Source: COE1 sp036310845 (GTDB taxonomy: Bacteria > Bacillota > Clostridia > Lachnospirales > Lachnospiraceae). From it: DNA of 34,008 nt. Within the stretch, counting starts at the first letter, position 1; each line of letters starts with the position of its first letter. The position numbers and the translations under genes are program-made. Below, piece by piece: positions 22,783 through 30,039 of the stretch. The stretch lies in assembly GCA_036310845.1 (NCBI GenBank), contig JAXJRB010000062.1, forward strand, positions 1 to 34,008, in the 5' to 3' direction. Under the pieces are notes generated by a model, which saw nothing but the letters and a program-made list of their open reading frames with translations, was not told the origin of the DNA and did not search any database.

Positions 22783-22811
22783 ACGATACCATGTGGTATC
22801 TATCTTGTCAA
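22783..22811 (-). promoter_or_regulatory. Promoter of carB with overlapping palindrome
   Basis: Minus strand: -35 TTGACA (22811-22806), 17-bp spacer, -10 TATCGT (22788-22783). The palindrome GATACCA-TG-TGGTATC (22785-22800) covers the spacer and part of the -10 and is a candidate operator. Confidence 0.65.
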
Positions 22812-22949
22812 TTGAAAAAATGGAAAAAATTGTGCAACTTATTTTCAAAATATGTATAGATATTAATCTGCTCTAAAGTCTTGTTACTTAATAAAGAATA
22901 AATGATATTTCAAGACAGAAATATAATAAAGAAGTAATTGTTTTATTGC

Positions 22950-22996
22950 TGATGTCAAAAATATGCTTGACATCAAAAAGTGGAAAATGTTAATAT
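22950..22996 (+). promoter_or_regulatory. Promoter with operator-like inverted repeat
   Basis: TGATGTCAA (22950-22958) and TTGACATCA (22967-22975) are exact complements around 8 bases. The right arm contains the -35 TTGACA (22967-22972); an 18-bp spacer leads to TAATAT (22991-22996). A protein bound to the repeat would block the -35. Confidence 0.65.
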
Positions 22997-23024
22997 TGAA
23001 AAAAATCAACAAAGGAGTATACAA

Positions 23025-23087
23025 ATGAAGTACAATTTACATTCAAGACAATATATGTACATGTATTATAGACGTATTTGCTTATAA
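23025..23087 (+). CDS. 20-residue peptide ORF in a short, controlled transcript
   Basis: ATG 23025 follows AAAGGAG by 7 bases and opens a 20-residue peptide (MKYNLHSRQY, then MYMYYRRICL), rich in Tyr, Met and Arg. The promoter with its inverted repeat lies upstream and a strong terminator ends the transcript at 23250, with no larger gene between. The 125 bases after the stop contain a 7-bp stem, TGCACAG (23112-23118) with CTGTGCA (23144-23150). It may be a small peptide gene, a leader, or the coding part of a dual-function RNA. I recognise no family. Confidence 0.5.
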   Translation: MKYNLHSRQYMYMYYRRICL

Positions 23088-23212
23088 CTGTGACAAATGG
23101 TTAAATTTCAGTGCACAGTTATTGGGCGATAGGTCTTATATGTCTGTGCAGAAATGGAATGTAAATGTAATTTATTTAATAATATATTTTGTATTACATC
23201 TTGTATTTTATA

Positions 23213-23250
23213 AAACGCACTAGACATATAGCATGTTTAGTGCGTTTTTT
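23213..23250 (+). terminator. Strong Rho-independent terminator of the 20-codon cistron
   Basis: AAACGCACTAGACAT and ATGTTTAGTGCGTTT (one G-T pair) around 5 bases, then further T. Confidence 0.9.
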
Positions 23251-23519
23251 GCGCGAATAAGCAAAGTCATGGTTACAATAGAGAAAAAGTATGCTTGCAT
23301 ACAATTTTCTCTATTGTAACTATGACGCGCAACGCGACCGAGCGAATGAAATTCGCGAGGTACTTATTCGCGCAAGCGCGAGGATGCACAAAGTAGAGGC
23401 GAAATAGAGAAAACGGATGCTTGCATACAATTTTCTCTATTGTAACTATGACACGCAACGCGACCGAGCGAATGAAATTCGCGAGGTGCTTATTCGCGCA
23501 AGTGCGAGGATGTGCAAAG
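23251..23519. repeat. Palindromic repeat element in two tandem copies (126-bp period)
   Basis: Copy 1 begins GCGCGAATAAGC, then a nearly perfect hairpin of about 61 bases (23266-23326: GTCAT.GTTACAATAGAG... with its complement), then a GC-rich tail with GCGAAT/ATTCGC and the inverted CTTATTCGCGC (23363-23373), which pairs with the opening 11 bases. From 23293 the sequence repeats at 23419 with about 6 differences per 100 bases. Copy 2 lacks the left half of the large hairpin. It encodes no obvious protein and resembles a small non-autonomous palindromic element. Confidence 0.75.
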
Positions 23520-24626
23520 GAAGGAATTGAGAAGGTAACTCGACAGTTGCAGGATGATAGAACGGATTATTACTTAATAATCTGTAAAGAGGAAGTGGTT
23601 GGAGCTGTACGTGTATACAAAGCACAGGAAACGGAGAACCATATTAGTCCGCTATTTGTTCTTCCGGAGCATCAGAATAAAGGGATTGCTTATACAGTCA
23701 TACAATTGTTGTTCCAACAGTATGGACAAGCTGCTGTATGGAGATTAGATACGATTTTGCAAGAAAAAGGCAATTGCTATTTATATGAAAAGTGTGGATT
23801 TTATCGAATAGGGGAATATCATGTTATAAATGAGAAAATGACTTTAATAGACTATGAAAGAATGGCGGTTACTGAACCTGCAGAGGAAATACGATTTTAT
23901 GAGGAATTATCACTGAATTCACATCCGGCAATTCAGACGAATTACTATGATGGCTGGCTATTACGTTTTGGAAACGGATATACGGCAAGGGCGAATTCGG
24001 TAAATATGTTATATCCGTCTACGATAGATTTACAGACAAAGATTAAAGTGTGTGAAGAGCAGTATTTTGCGAAGCAATTACCTTGTATTTTCAAAATCAT
24101 TGAAGGAAGAAATTGTGCTTTGGATGAAATGTTGCAGAAACGAGGATACAAGGTTGTAACACCTACAGATTTTTTGGTGATGGATATAACAAAGAAAGAA
24201 TTTGCAAAGAATGTCTGCATTATGACGAATGAAGTTACAGATGAATGGCTTCATGCTTACTTTAAATTTAAAAAGTTTGAGGATTGTGAGACCTGTGATA
24301 CAGCTACTCAAATATTGCAGTTAGTACAGGATGAAACGTTGTACTGTCGAATAGAACAAGAAGGAATCAGTGTTGCTTGTGCATATGCGGTAATAGAGAG
24401 AGGCTATGTTTTCATTGGAAATGTAATTGTGGATGAAGAATATCGAGGTAAGGGATACGGACAGCAGTTGTGTGAGAATCTTTTAGCTAAGGCAAAAGAA
24501 CAAGGAGCACATACAGCATATCTCCAAGTTGTTCAAAGTAATCAGGTTGCATATAACTTATATAAGAAATTAGGATATCGTAAGATTTATTCTTACTGGT
24601 ATCGGAAAAAAGATTTAGAAGGGTAA
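23448..24626 (+). CDS. Double-GNAT acetyltransferase with N-terminus replaced by repeat DNA
   Basis: The frame covers two GNAT domains. The first, from about 23520, has the acetyl-CoA region FVLPEHQNKGIAYTVIQLL but lacks its first strand and helix. The second (C-terminal 150 residues) is complete, with GNVIVDEEYRGKGYGQQLCENLL and the final QVVQSNQVAYNLYKKLGYRK. Codons before about 23520 come from the palindromic repeat (ATG 23448, MTRNATERMKFARC...), with no ribosome binding site. The repeat therefore cut off the original start. The second domain may still be made or the gene may be dead; substrate unknown. The PhnP-like gene follows 10 bp after the stop. Confidence 0.65.
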   Translation: MTRNATERMKFARCLFAQVRGCAKEGIEKVTRQLQDDRTDYYLIICKEEVVGAVRVYKAQETENHISPLFVLPEHQNKGIAYTVIQLLFQQYGQAAVWRLDTILQEKGNCYLYEKCGFYRIGEYHVINEKMTLIDYERMAVTEPAEEIRFYEELSLNSHPAIQTNYYDGWLLRFGNGYTARANSVNMLYPSTIDLQTKIKVCEEQYFAKQLPCIFKIIEGRNCALDEMLQKRGYKVVTPTDFLVMDITKKEFAKNVCIMTNEVTDEWLHAYFKFKKFEDCETCDTATQILQLVQDETLYCRIEQEGISVACAYAVIERGYVFIGNVIVDEEYRGKGYGQQLCENLLAKAKEQGAHTAYLQVVQSNQVAYNLYKKLGYRKIYSYWYRKKDLEG

Positions 24627-24636
24627 GGTTTTAGCT

Positions 24637-25482
24637 ATGAAGATAAAGATAATTGGATCTGGTGGTTGTGTCAGTACACCAAGACCTTGTTGTGATTGCA
24701 GAGTGTGTAAAGAGGCAAGGGAAAAGGGATTTCCATACGCAAGAACAGGATGTAGTATTTATATAGAAGAAATAGAAACTTTGATTGATACACCAGAGGA
24801 TATTAACTATGCACTGAATCATGCAAATGTTAGTAAAGTGGAGCAGGTTTTATACAGTCATGCTGATCCGGACCATACAATGGGAATGCGAGTGTTTGAA
24901 CAGTTAAAAATGGATTGGTTAGGGTGCTCTGTTGATAAAAAGAATGAAAATCTAATTGAAGTATTGTCCTTACCGAAGGTCATTGAGGAGTTAAGAGAAC
25001 AGAAAACATTTCGAGGTTCGGTATTGGATTATTATGTATGGCGTGGTTTGATAACCGTCAATGGAAGTTATTATGTAGAAAAGGGAGATATCCGAATTGA
25101 TTTGATACCTGTTGATGAAGGCGAGGAAGTTGCTATTTTTGTTATTTCACAAGGAGATAAGAAGGTAATCTATGCACCATGTGATGTAAAGCCGTTTCCG
25201 AAAAGCGAATTATTTATGGATGCGGATGTTTTGATTATAGGAAATACCATTGTGGGAGATATTTTGAAAGATGGTTTTATATTAAAGTTGGATAATCCAT
25301 TAAGAGAAGAACTGTTTATTATGGAAGAAATTTTTGAAATAAAAGAACAATTCCATATAAAAAATGTGATTGTAACGCATTTGGAAGAGGATTGGGGAAA
25401 GTCTTATGATGACTATGCGGAATTGGAAAAGGAGTATGATGGAATACGATTTGCGTATGATGGTATGGAGGTAGAGTTGTAG
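24637..25482 (+). CDS. PhnP-like metallo-beta-lactamase-fold hydrolase
   Basis: A 281-residue MBL-fold protein. The N-terminal Cys cluster CCDCRVC (residues 18-24) matches the structural zinc site of the PhnP group, whose founder opens a cyclic ribose phosphate in phosphonate breakdown. The metal motif reads SHADPDH (74-80): the first His, the Asp and the last His of HxHxDH are kept, but the second His is Asp77. Later metal positions appear as YAPCDVKP and VTHLEEDWG. Without phn genes nearby, the substrate is open; a phosphodiester or cyclic phosphate is likely. AAGGGTAAGG precedes the ATG. The next gene starts one base after the stop. Confidence 0.85.
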   Translation: MKIKIIGSGGCVSTPRPCCDCRVCKEAREKGFPYARTGCSIYIEEIETLIDTPEDINYALNHANVSKVEQVLYSHADPDHTMGMRVFEQLKMDWLGCSVDKKNENLIEVLSLPKVIEELREQKTFRGSVLDYYVWRGLITVNGSYYVEKGDIRIDLIPVDEGEEVAIFVISQGDKKVIYAPCDVKPFPKSELFMDADVLIIGNTIVGDILKDGFILKLDNPLREELFIMEEIFEIKEQFHIKNVIVTHLEEDWGKSYDDYAELEKEYDGIRFAYDGMEVEL

Positions 25483-25483
25483 G

Positions 25484-26062
25484 ATGAAGGAGTTTTTAGA
25501 AAGTACATATTATGTGGATTATGCAGCATCAAATATAACCAAAAAGGCAAAGGAATTGTTTACAGAGGATATGACAGATGTTGAAAAAGCAGAGATGGCA
25601 TTTTATTTTGTACGAGATGAAATACCACATTCTTTTGACTGCGAGACATCAAAGGTAACTGCAAAAGCGTCAGATGTATTAGAGCATAAAACAGGAATCT
25701 GTCATGCAAAATCCAATCTGTTAGCGGCTTTGCTTCGTTCCCAAGGGATTCCGGCGGGTTTTCGTTATCAGCATTTAACTTTGGCAGATGATGATTCTTT
25801 AGGATATTGTCTGCATTGTTATAATGTAGCTTTTCTGGAAGGAAAATGGATTGAACTTGATGCGAGAGGAAATAAACCAGGCGTGGATGCACAATTTTCT
25901 CTAACGGAGAGAAAGCTTGCTTTTATGCCAAGAGAAGAATATGATGAGTATTTTATAGAAGGAATCTTTGCAAAACCGGATGAAGAAACCATGAAGCAGC
26001 TGGAAAGTGCACAGAATCTGGGTGATGTAGTAAGAGGGCTGCAGGATAGATGTGCAAGGTAG
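25484..26062 (+). CDS. Transglutaminase-like cysteine protease-fold protein
   Basis: A 192-residue transglutaminase-core protein with the full triad: Cys73 in KTGICHAKSNLLAALLR, His111 in YCLHCYNV and Asp126 in WIELDARGN. Bacterial relatives of this size act as peptidases or amidases and not as cross-linkers. There is no signal peptide or membrane helix, so it is cytoplasmic. Start ATG 25484 is one base after the preceding stop, so the two are coupled. Substrate unknown. Confidence 0.9.
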   Translation: MKEFLESTYYVDYAASNITKKAKELFTEDMTDVEKAEMAFYFVRDEIPHSFDCETSKVTAKASDVLEHKTGICHAKSNLLAALLRSQGIPAGFRYQHLTLADDDSLGYCLHCYNVAFLEGKWIELDARGNKPGVDAQFSLTERKLAFMPREEYDEYFIEGIFAKPDEETMKQLESAQNLGDVVRGLQDRCAR

Positions 26063-26085
26063 ATATAGAAGGAGAAAACATAGGT

Positions 26086-26574
26086 ATGAGAAGAAAAGAC
26101 AGAGAAGTTACGGATTTTGAAATAATCAAGAAAATTATTGAGGAATGTGAGATAATAAGAATCGGATTAAGTGATGAAGATAACTATCCTTATATTGTTC
26201 CTCTAAATTTTGGCTATGAAACAGAGGGAAAACAGATTTATTTCTATATACATGGTGCTATGGCAGGGCGTAAATATGAGCTTATGCAAAAAAACGGTGT
26301 TTGCTCTTTTGAAATGGATTGTGGGCATAAGATGGAATTGCTCCATGAATATAAAGAAGTAACTATGCGATATAAGAGTCTTATGGGAAAAGCAGAAATT
26401 GAATTCCTTACAGGCCAAGATAAATTGCATGGAATTGATAGAATTATGAAACGTGATGAAAGAACGTGTGATTATGAGTATAATAAAGCGTCTGTAGATC
26501 ATACAGCGGTTATCCGATTAAAGGTAACAGAGTATTCAGGGAAAATTAATCCGGTTAGTGGTAATGCGGAGTGA
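26086..26574 (+). CDS. NimA-like pyridoxamine 5'-phosphate oxidase family protein
   Basis: A 162-residue split-barrel flavoprotein. MRRKDREVTD at the start, IRIGLSDEDNYPYIVPLNFGYE, IYFYIHGAMAGRKYELMQKN and CSFEMDC are typical of the NimA/5-nitroimidazole-reductase-like branch that binds FMN or a related cofactor. The reaction is not predictable; drug resistance should not be assumed. The ATG at 26086 has AAGGAG 11 bases upstream and fits the family N-terminus; an earlier in-frame ATG (26050) lies inside the previous gene. Confidence 0.88.
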   Translation: MRRKDREVTDFEIIKKIIEECEIIRIGLSDEDNYPYIVPLNFGYETEGKQIYFYIHGAMAGRKYELMQKNGVCSFEMDCGHKMELLHEYKEVTMRYKSLMGKAEIEFLTGQDKLHGIDRIMKRDERTCDYEYNKASVDHTAVIRLKVTEYSGKINPVSGNAE

Positions 26575-26607
26575 GAAGAATATTTTAATAAAAGGAAAAA
26601 TATACAA

Positions 26608-27036
26608 ATGGAAAAATTAAATGAAGAAACCAGAAAAGTTATGGAAATACGCTTTGCAAAAGACAGTATTATAGGGTTGGCAACGGTAAATAATGGAATG
26701 CCGGAAGTGCGAAATGTAGATGGATATTATGAAGATGGCGCATTTTATGTGGTTACATATGCACTTTCTAATAAAATGAAACAGATAGAAAAGGATCCAA
26801 ATGTTGCCATTTCAGGAGAATGGTTCACAGCACATGGAAAGGGTGAGAATCTGGGATATTTCTGCAAAGAAGAGAATAAGGACATTGCTGAGAAATTAAG
26901 AAATGCTTTTGCAGCTTGGATCGATAATGGTCATAACAACTTTGAGGATGAGAATACCTGTATTCTTCGTATTCAGCTTACAGATGGAGTATTGTTTACT
27001 CCTGACGGACGATATGAAATTGACTTTACAAAATAG
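26608..27036 (+). CDS. Pyridoxamine 5'-phosphate oxidase family (FMN-binding split-barrel) protein
   Basis: A 142-residue single-domain split-barrel protein, with IIGLATVNNGMPEVRNVDGYYEDGAFYVVTYALSNKMKQIEKDPNVAIS as its core. It belongs to the same broad superfamily as the preceding gene but to a different branch, nearer the general-stress FMN-binding proteins. AAAAGGA lies 11 bases before the ATG. It probably ends an operon that begins near 24637. The flavin or F420 cofactor and substrate cannot be read from sequence. Confidence 0.88.
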   Translation: MEKLNEETRKVMEIRFAKDSIIGLATVNNGMPEVRNVDGYYEDGAFYVVTYALSNKMKQIEKDPNVAISGEWFTAHGKGENLGYFCKEENKDIAEKLRNAFAAWIDNGHNNFEDENTCILRIQLTDGVLFTPDGRYEIDFTK

Positions 27037-27045
27037 AAACGTGTC

Positions 27046-27074
27046 TTGATTAATATTTTGTTATTGTATATAAT
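27046..27074 (+). promoter_or_regulatory. Near-consensus promoter
   Basis: TTGATT (27046-27051), 17-bp spacer, TATAAT (27069-27074). It precedes the 27-codon ORF and the MFS gene. Confidence 0.75.
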
Positions 27075-27118
27075 AATGATATTATTAGTGTAATTTAAGC
27101 AGAAAGGAAGGACGCATT

Positions 27119-27202
27119 ATGAGTTGGAAAAACATCAATATTCAACTAATAAAAGGTTGTATTTTTGTCGCCAACGGGGATAGTGCGCCCTTTTTTAGAT
27201 GA
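27119..27202 (+). CDS. 27-codon ORF before the MFS gene
   Basis: ATG 27119 follows GAAAGGAAGG by about 6 bases and opens 27 codons (MSWKNINIQLIKGCIFVANG, then DSAPFFR). It lies about 45 bases downstream of a near-consensus promoter. It may be a leader peptide for the MFS gene, a free small protein, or the start of a deleted gene; there is no clear terminator between it and 27285. I recognise no family. Confidence 0.4.
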   Translation: MSWKNINIQLIKGCIFVANGDSAPFFR

Positions 27203-27284
27203 TTTTAAGCAGTAATAATCATTTAAAACATGGACGTATATATCTCCGAATCAGATAACATTTATTTGAAAAGGAGATTTTTTT

Positions 27285-28376
27285 ATGTTTAAAATTAGAA
27301 AACAAATTAGAAATATATATGCTATTTCAGCTTTTAGCAGTTTCCAGATTGCGGGGGCTTCATGGGTAGCATTGTTGGCAATGCGAGGATTTTCATTAGT
27401 TCAGATAGGTTTTGCAGAATGTCTTTTTCATGTGACAAGTCTGTTATTTGAAATACCATCGGGTGTAATTTCAGATGTATTCGGAAGAAAAAAAACCATG
27501 ATATTAAGTCAGTGTTTTTTTGTCATTTCAGCATTTCTTATGATGATAGCAGAATCAACAGTTAGTGTTTATATAGCACTTATGCTGGCTGCACTTGGAT
27601 ACAATTTTTCTTCCGGTACCAGGGAAGCTTTAGCCTATGACAGCTTGAAAAAGGCTGGGAAAGAGGAAGAATATGACAAATATGCTTCTACAGAAATGAT
27701 GATATATCGTATAGGAAATGCATCGGCCTTGTTATGTGCGGGCTTGGCATTATTTATAGGCTATCGGAAAGCCTATTGTATTGATATGATTTTAGGAACG
27801 TTATGTTTATATTTTAGCTTTCAATTAAAGGAAGTTCCTGCAAATGAGGAAGCTGAAAAGCAGAAGATTGTGCAGCAAATCTGGGAATGCGTAAAGGAAA
27901 GTATCCTTTTTCTATTAAAGAATGGAAGAGCAACAAGACTTATGTTTTGGAATGCTTTTATAGGGGCGATTGCAACGCTTTATTTATTCTTTTTGCAAGC
28001 ACAGTTACCATTGAAAGGACTGCCAATGGGACTTTTAGGGCCGTCACTTTTCGTTGTGGGACTAGGAGGCGCAGTAGGAGCAAAGCTTGTGCAATGTTTT
28101 TCGGAATGGAAATACAGCAGGATTTCTATACTATGTGTAAGTGGTGTAATACTTGGAGCTATGACTATCTTGATGAAGAATCCATGGATTATGTGTATCG
28201 GTGGCTTTGCTTCAGCTATGTTTGATGACCTTATACAGGTACGTTCTGATGTTTTATTAAATTCCATGATTCCATCGGAACAGAGAGCAACTTTGGTTTC
28301 TGTGTCATCCTTTTGTTTTTCAATCATAATGATTGTTATGTCACCATTGGTAGGATGGATTTTTTCGTTATTATAA
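27285..28376 (+). CDS. Major facilitator superfamily transporter
   Basis: A 363-residue polytopic protein, somewhat short for a 12-helix MFS carrier but with a normal start and end. The motif A loop is clear (FEIPSGVISDVFGRKKTMILSQ, after helix 2), as is the helix 4 region LAALGYNFSSGTREALAYDSL typical of clostridial and streptococcal efflux-type carriers. The substrate is unknown. GAAAAGGAG sits 8-9 bases before the ATG. The upstream 27-codon ORF and its promoter probably drive it. A methyltransferase gene follows after 110 bp. Confidence 0.88.
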   Translation: MFKIRKQIRNIYAISAFSSFQIAGASWVALLAMRGFSLVQIGFAECLFHVTSLLFEIPSGVISDVFGRKKTMILSQCFFVISAFLMMIAESTVSVYIALMLAALGYNFSSGTREALAYDSLKKAGKEEEYDKYASTEMMIYRIGNASALLCAGLALFIGYRKAYCIDMILGTLCLYFSFQLKEVPANEEAEKQKIVQQIWECVKESILFLLKNGRATRLMFWNAFIGAIATLYLFFLQAQLPLKGLPMGLLGPSLFVVGLGGAVGAKLVQCFSEWKYSRISILCVSGVILGAMTILMKNPWIMCIGGFASAMFDDLIQVRSDVLLNSMIPSEQRATLVSVSSFCFSIIMIVMSPLVGWIFSLL

Positions 28377-28486
28377 TTGGGTGATGTGCAGGTTATTCGT
28401 ATTAAAGTGTATCTTGCAGAGTAAGAATAGTAATTAGAAAAATTATATTATAAAATATATAGAGAATAACAAGGGAGGAAGCGGAT

Positions 28487-29293
28487 ATGAATGGCATTAA
28501 TAAAACATTATATATTCCCTTATATGGAAAGGCTTCTGTTAGTAAAAAGGGCATTATTTTGCAGGATAAAAAAGCAGAAATGATATGGAAAAAGGAAGGC
28601 TTTGACCTAAAAGGGAAAGCAAAGTCAAAGTGGCTGACTTACTATATGGGTATGCGTTCTGCGGTATTCGATGCGTGGGTAAAGAAGATGTTACAAAAAT
28701 ATCCGTCAGCGTGTGTACTTCATATTGGTTGTGGTATGGATAGTAGGATTGAGCGAATTGGTGCTAAACAAAACGTCTGGTATGATATTGATTTTCCAGT
28801 GGTGATTGAGGAGAGAAAAAAATATTATACAGAAACAGAAAACTACCATATGCTTTCTGAGGATGCCAGTAAAACAGAGTGGATTGCAGCACTTCCTAAG
28901 ACAGATCAAGCCATCATTATTATGGAAGGTGTTTCTATGTACCTGAAATTACAGGAACTCGTAGCGTTATGGAATGCTTTAAAGGAACATTTTGGAAATA
29001 TACATTTTTTTATGGATTGCTACACAGAATTTGCAGCAAAAGCCTCAAAATACAAAAATCCGATTAAAACCGTAGGAGCGCAGACGGTTTATGGTTTAGA
29101 TCAACCAAAGTATCTGGAAGAACAGACAGGGATTCGTTTTGTAAAAGAGCATGATATGACTCCGATAGAATTAATTCATGAGTTAAAGGGCTTTGAAAGA
29201 GAGTTCTTTAAGCATGTTTTTGGAGGAAAGTTATCAAAGAAAATGTATCGGTTATTTGAGTATGAAGCATGCAAAGAGCAAAAATTCTATTAG
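28487..29293 (+). CDS. SAM-dependent methyltransferase of the leucine carboxyl methyltransferase (PPM1/LCM) family
   Basis: A 268-residue protein. The family signature CVLHIGCGMDSRIERI (motif I, about 76-91) is followed by WYDIDFPVVIEERKKYY and by IIIMEGVSMYL, the EGxxxYL stretch of the family. Bacterial members often methylate carboxyl groups of natural products or small acids; the substrate here is unknown. GGGAGGAAG precedes the ATG. The ABC transporter genes follow after 40 bp and may be cotranscribed. Confidence 0.87.
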   Translation: MNGINKTLYIPLYGKASVSKKGIILQDKKAEMIWKKEGFDLKGKAKSKWLTYYMGMRSAVFDAWVKKMLQKYPSACVLHIGCGMDSRIERIGAKQNVWYDIDFPVVIEERKKYYTETENYHMLSEDASKTEWIAALPKTDQAIIIMEGVSMYLKLQELVALWNALKEHFGNIHFFMDCYTEFAAKASKYKNPIKTVGAQTVYGLDQPKYLEEQTGIRFVKEHDMTPIELIHELKGFEREFFKHVFGGKLSKKMYRLFEYEACKEQKFY

Positions 29294-29333
29294 AAAGCAA
29301 TTTATCGATAGAAAAACAAAGGAGATATACACA

Positions 29334-30038
29334 ATGTTAGAAATAAAAAAATTAACAAAAACCTATAAAGGCGGAAAAAAAGCAGTTTCCAATCTATCGA
29401 TTAAGGTAGAACCAGGAGATATTTACGGATTTATCGGTCACAATGGTGCAGGAAAGACGACTACAATTAAATGTATAGTTGGTATTCATGATTTTGATGA
29501 GGGAGAGATACTGGTTGATGGTATTTCTCTAAAACAGGAACCATTAAAATGCAAATCGGTGCTTGCCTATATACCTGATAATCCAGATTTGTACGAGTAT
29601 CTGACCGGAATTCAGTATTTAAACTTTATAGCAGACATGTTTGGTGTATCTGCAAAAGAGCGTGAAGAACGAATTAAGGAAGAAGCAGATGCCTTTGAAA
29701 TAACCGCAGCTCTTGGAGATTTGATTTCCTCCTACTCACATGGAATGAAACAAAAGCTTGCAATTATTGGTGCGCTTATTCATAAACCTAAGCTTTTGAT
29801 TTTAGACGAACCGTTTGTCGGACTTGATCCAAAGGCAACATTAATTCTAAAAAATAAAATGCATGCCCTATGTGAGCAAGGTAGCGCGATTTTCTTTTCC
29901 ACACATGTATTGGATGTGGCAGAGAAGCTTTGTAATAAAGTAGCAATTATACGTCAAGGTGAGGTGATTGCGACTGGAGATATGGAAAAACTAGTAAAGG
30001 ATAGCTCATTAGAAGCAGTATTTATGGAGGCGAATTAA
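29334..30038 (+). CDS. ABC transporter ATP-binding protein
   Basis: A 234-residue ATPase. Walker A GHNGAGKTT (35-43), signature YSHGMKQKLAI, Walker B LLILDEPFVGLDP and the switch His in FFSTHVLDVAEKL are all present. The sequence resembles the CcmA/NatA-type export ATPases. The start at 29334 has AAAGGAG; the frame is open further upstream inside the methyltransferase gene but without a binding site. The permease starts one base after the stop. Confidence 0.95.
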   Translation: MLEIKKLTKTYKGGKKAVSNLSIKVEPGDIYGFIGHNGAGKTTTIKCIVGIHDFDEGEILVDGISLKQEPLKCKSVLAYIPDNPDLYEYLTGIQYLNFIADMFGVSAKEREERIKEEADAFEITAALGDLISSYSHGMKQKLAIIGALIHKPKLLILDEPFVGLDPKATLILKNKMHALCEQGSAIFFSTHVLDVAEKLCNKVAIIRQGEVIATGDMEKLVKDSSLEAVFMEAN

Positions 30039-30039
30039 T

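Noticed and set aside
22409..22800. PyrR-binding leader or T-box in front of carB
   Set aside because: No PyrR consensus loop and no T-box core sequence could be found; only the leader ORF and one terminator are present.
22950..22975. GlnR/TnrA box (TGTNA-N7-TNACA)
   Set aside because: The spacing between TGTCA and TGACA is 10 bases, not 7.
23273..23458. Minus-strand protein in the repeat region
   Set aside because: The frame only reflects the internal symmetry of the repeat; it has no ribosome binding site and codes the same residues twice.
23251..23519. CRISPR array
   Set aside because: There are only two copies, with a 126-bp period and no spacer pattern, and the units are internally palindromic.
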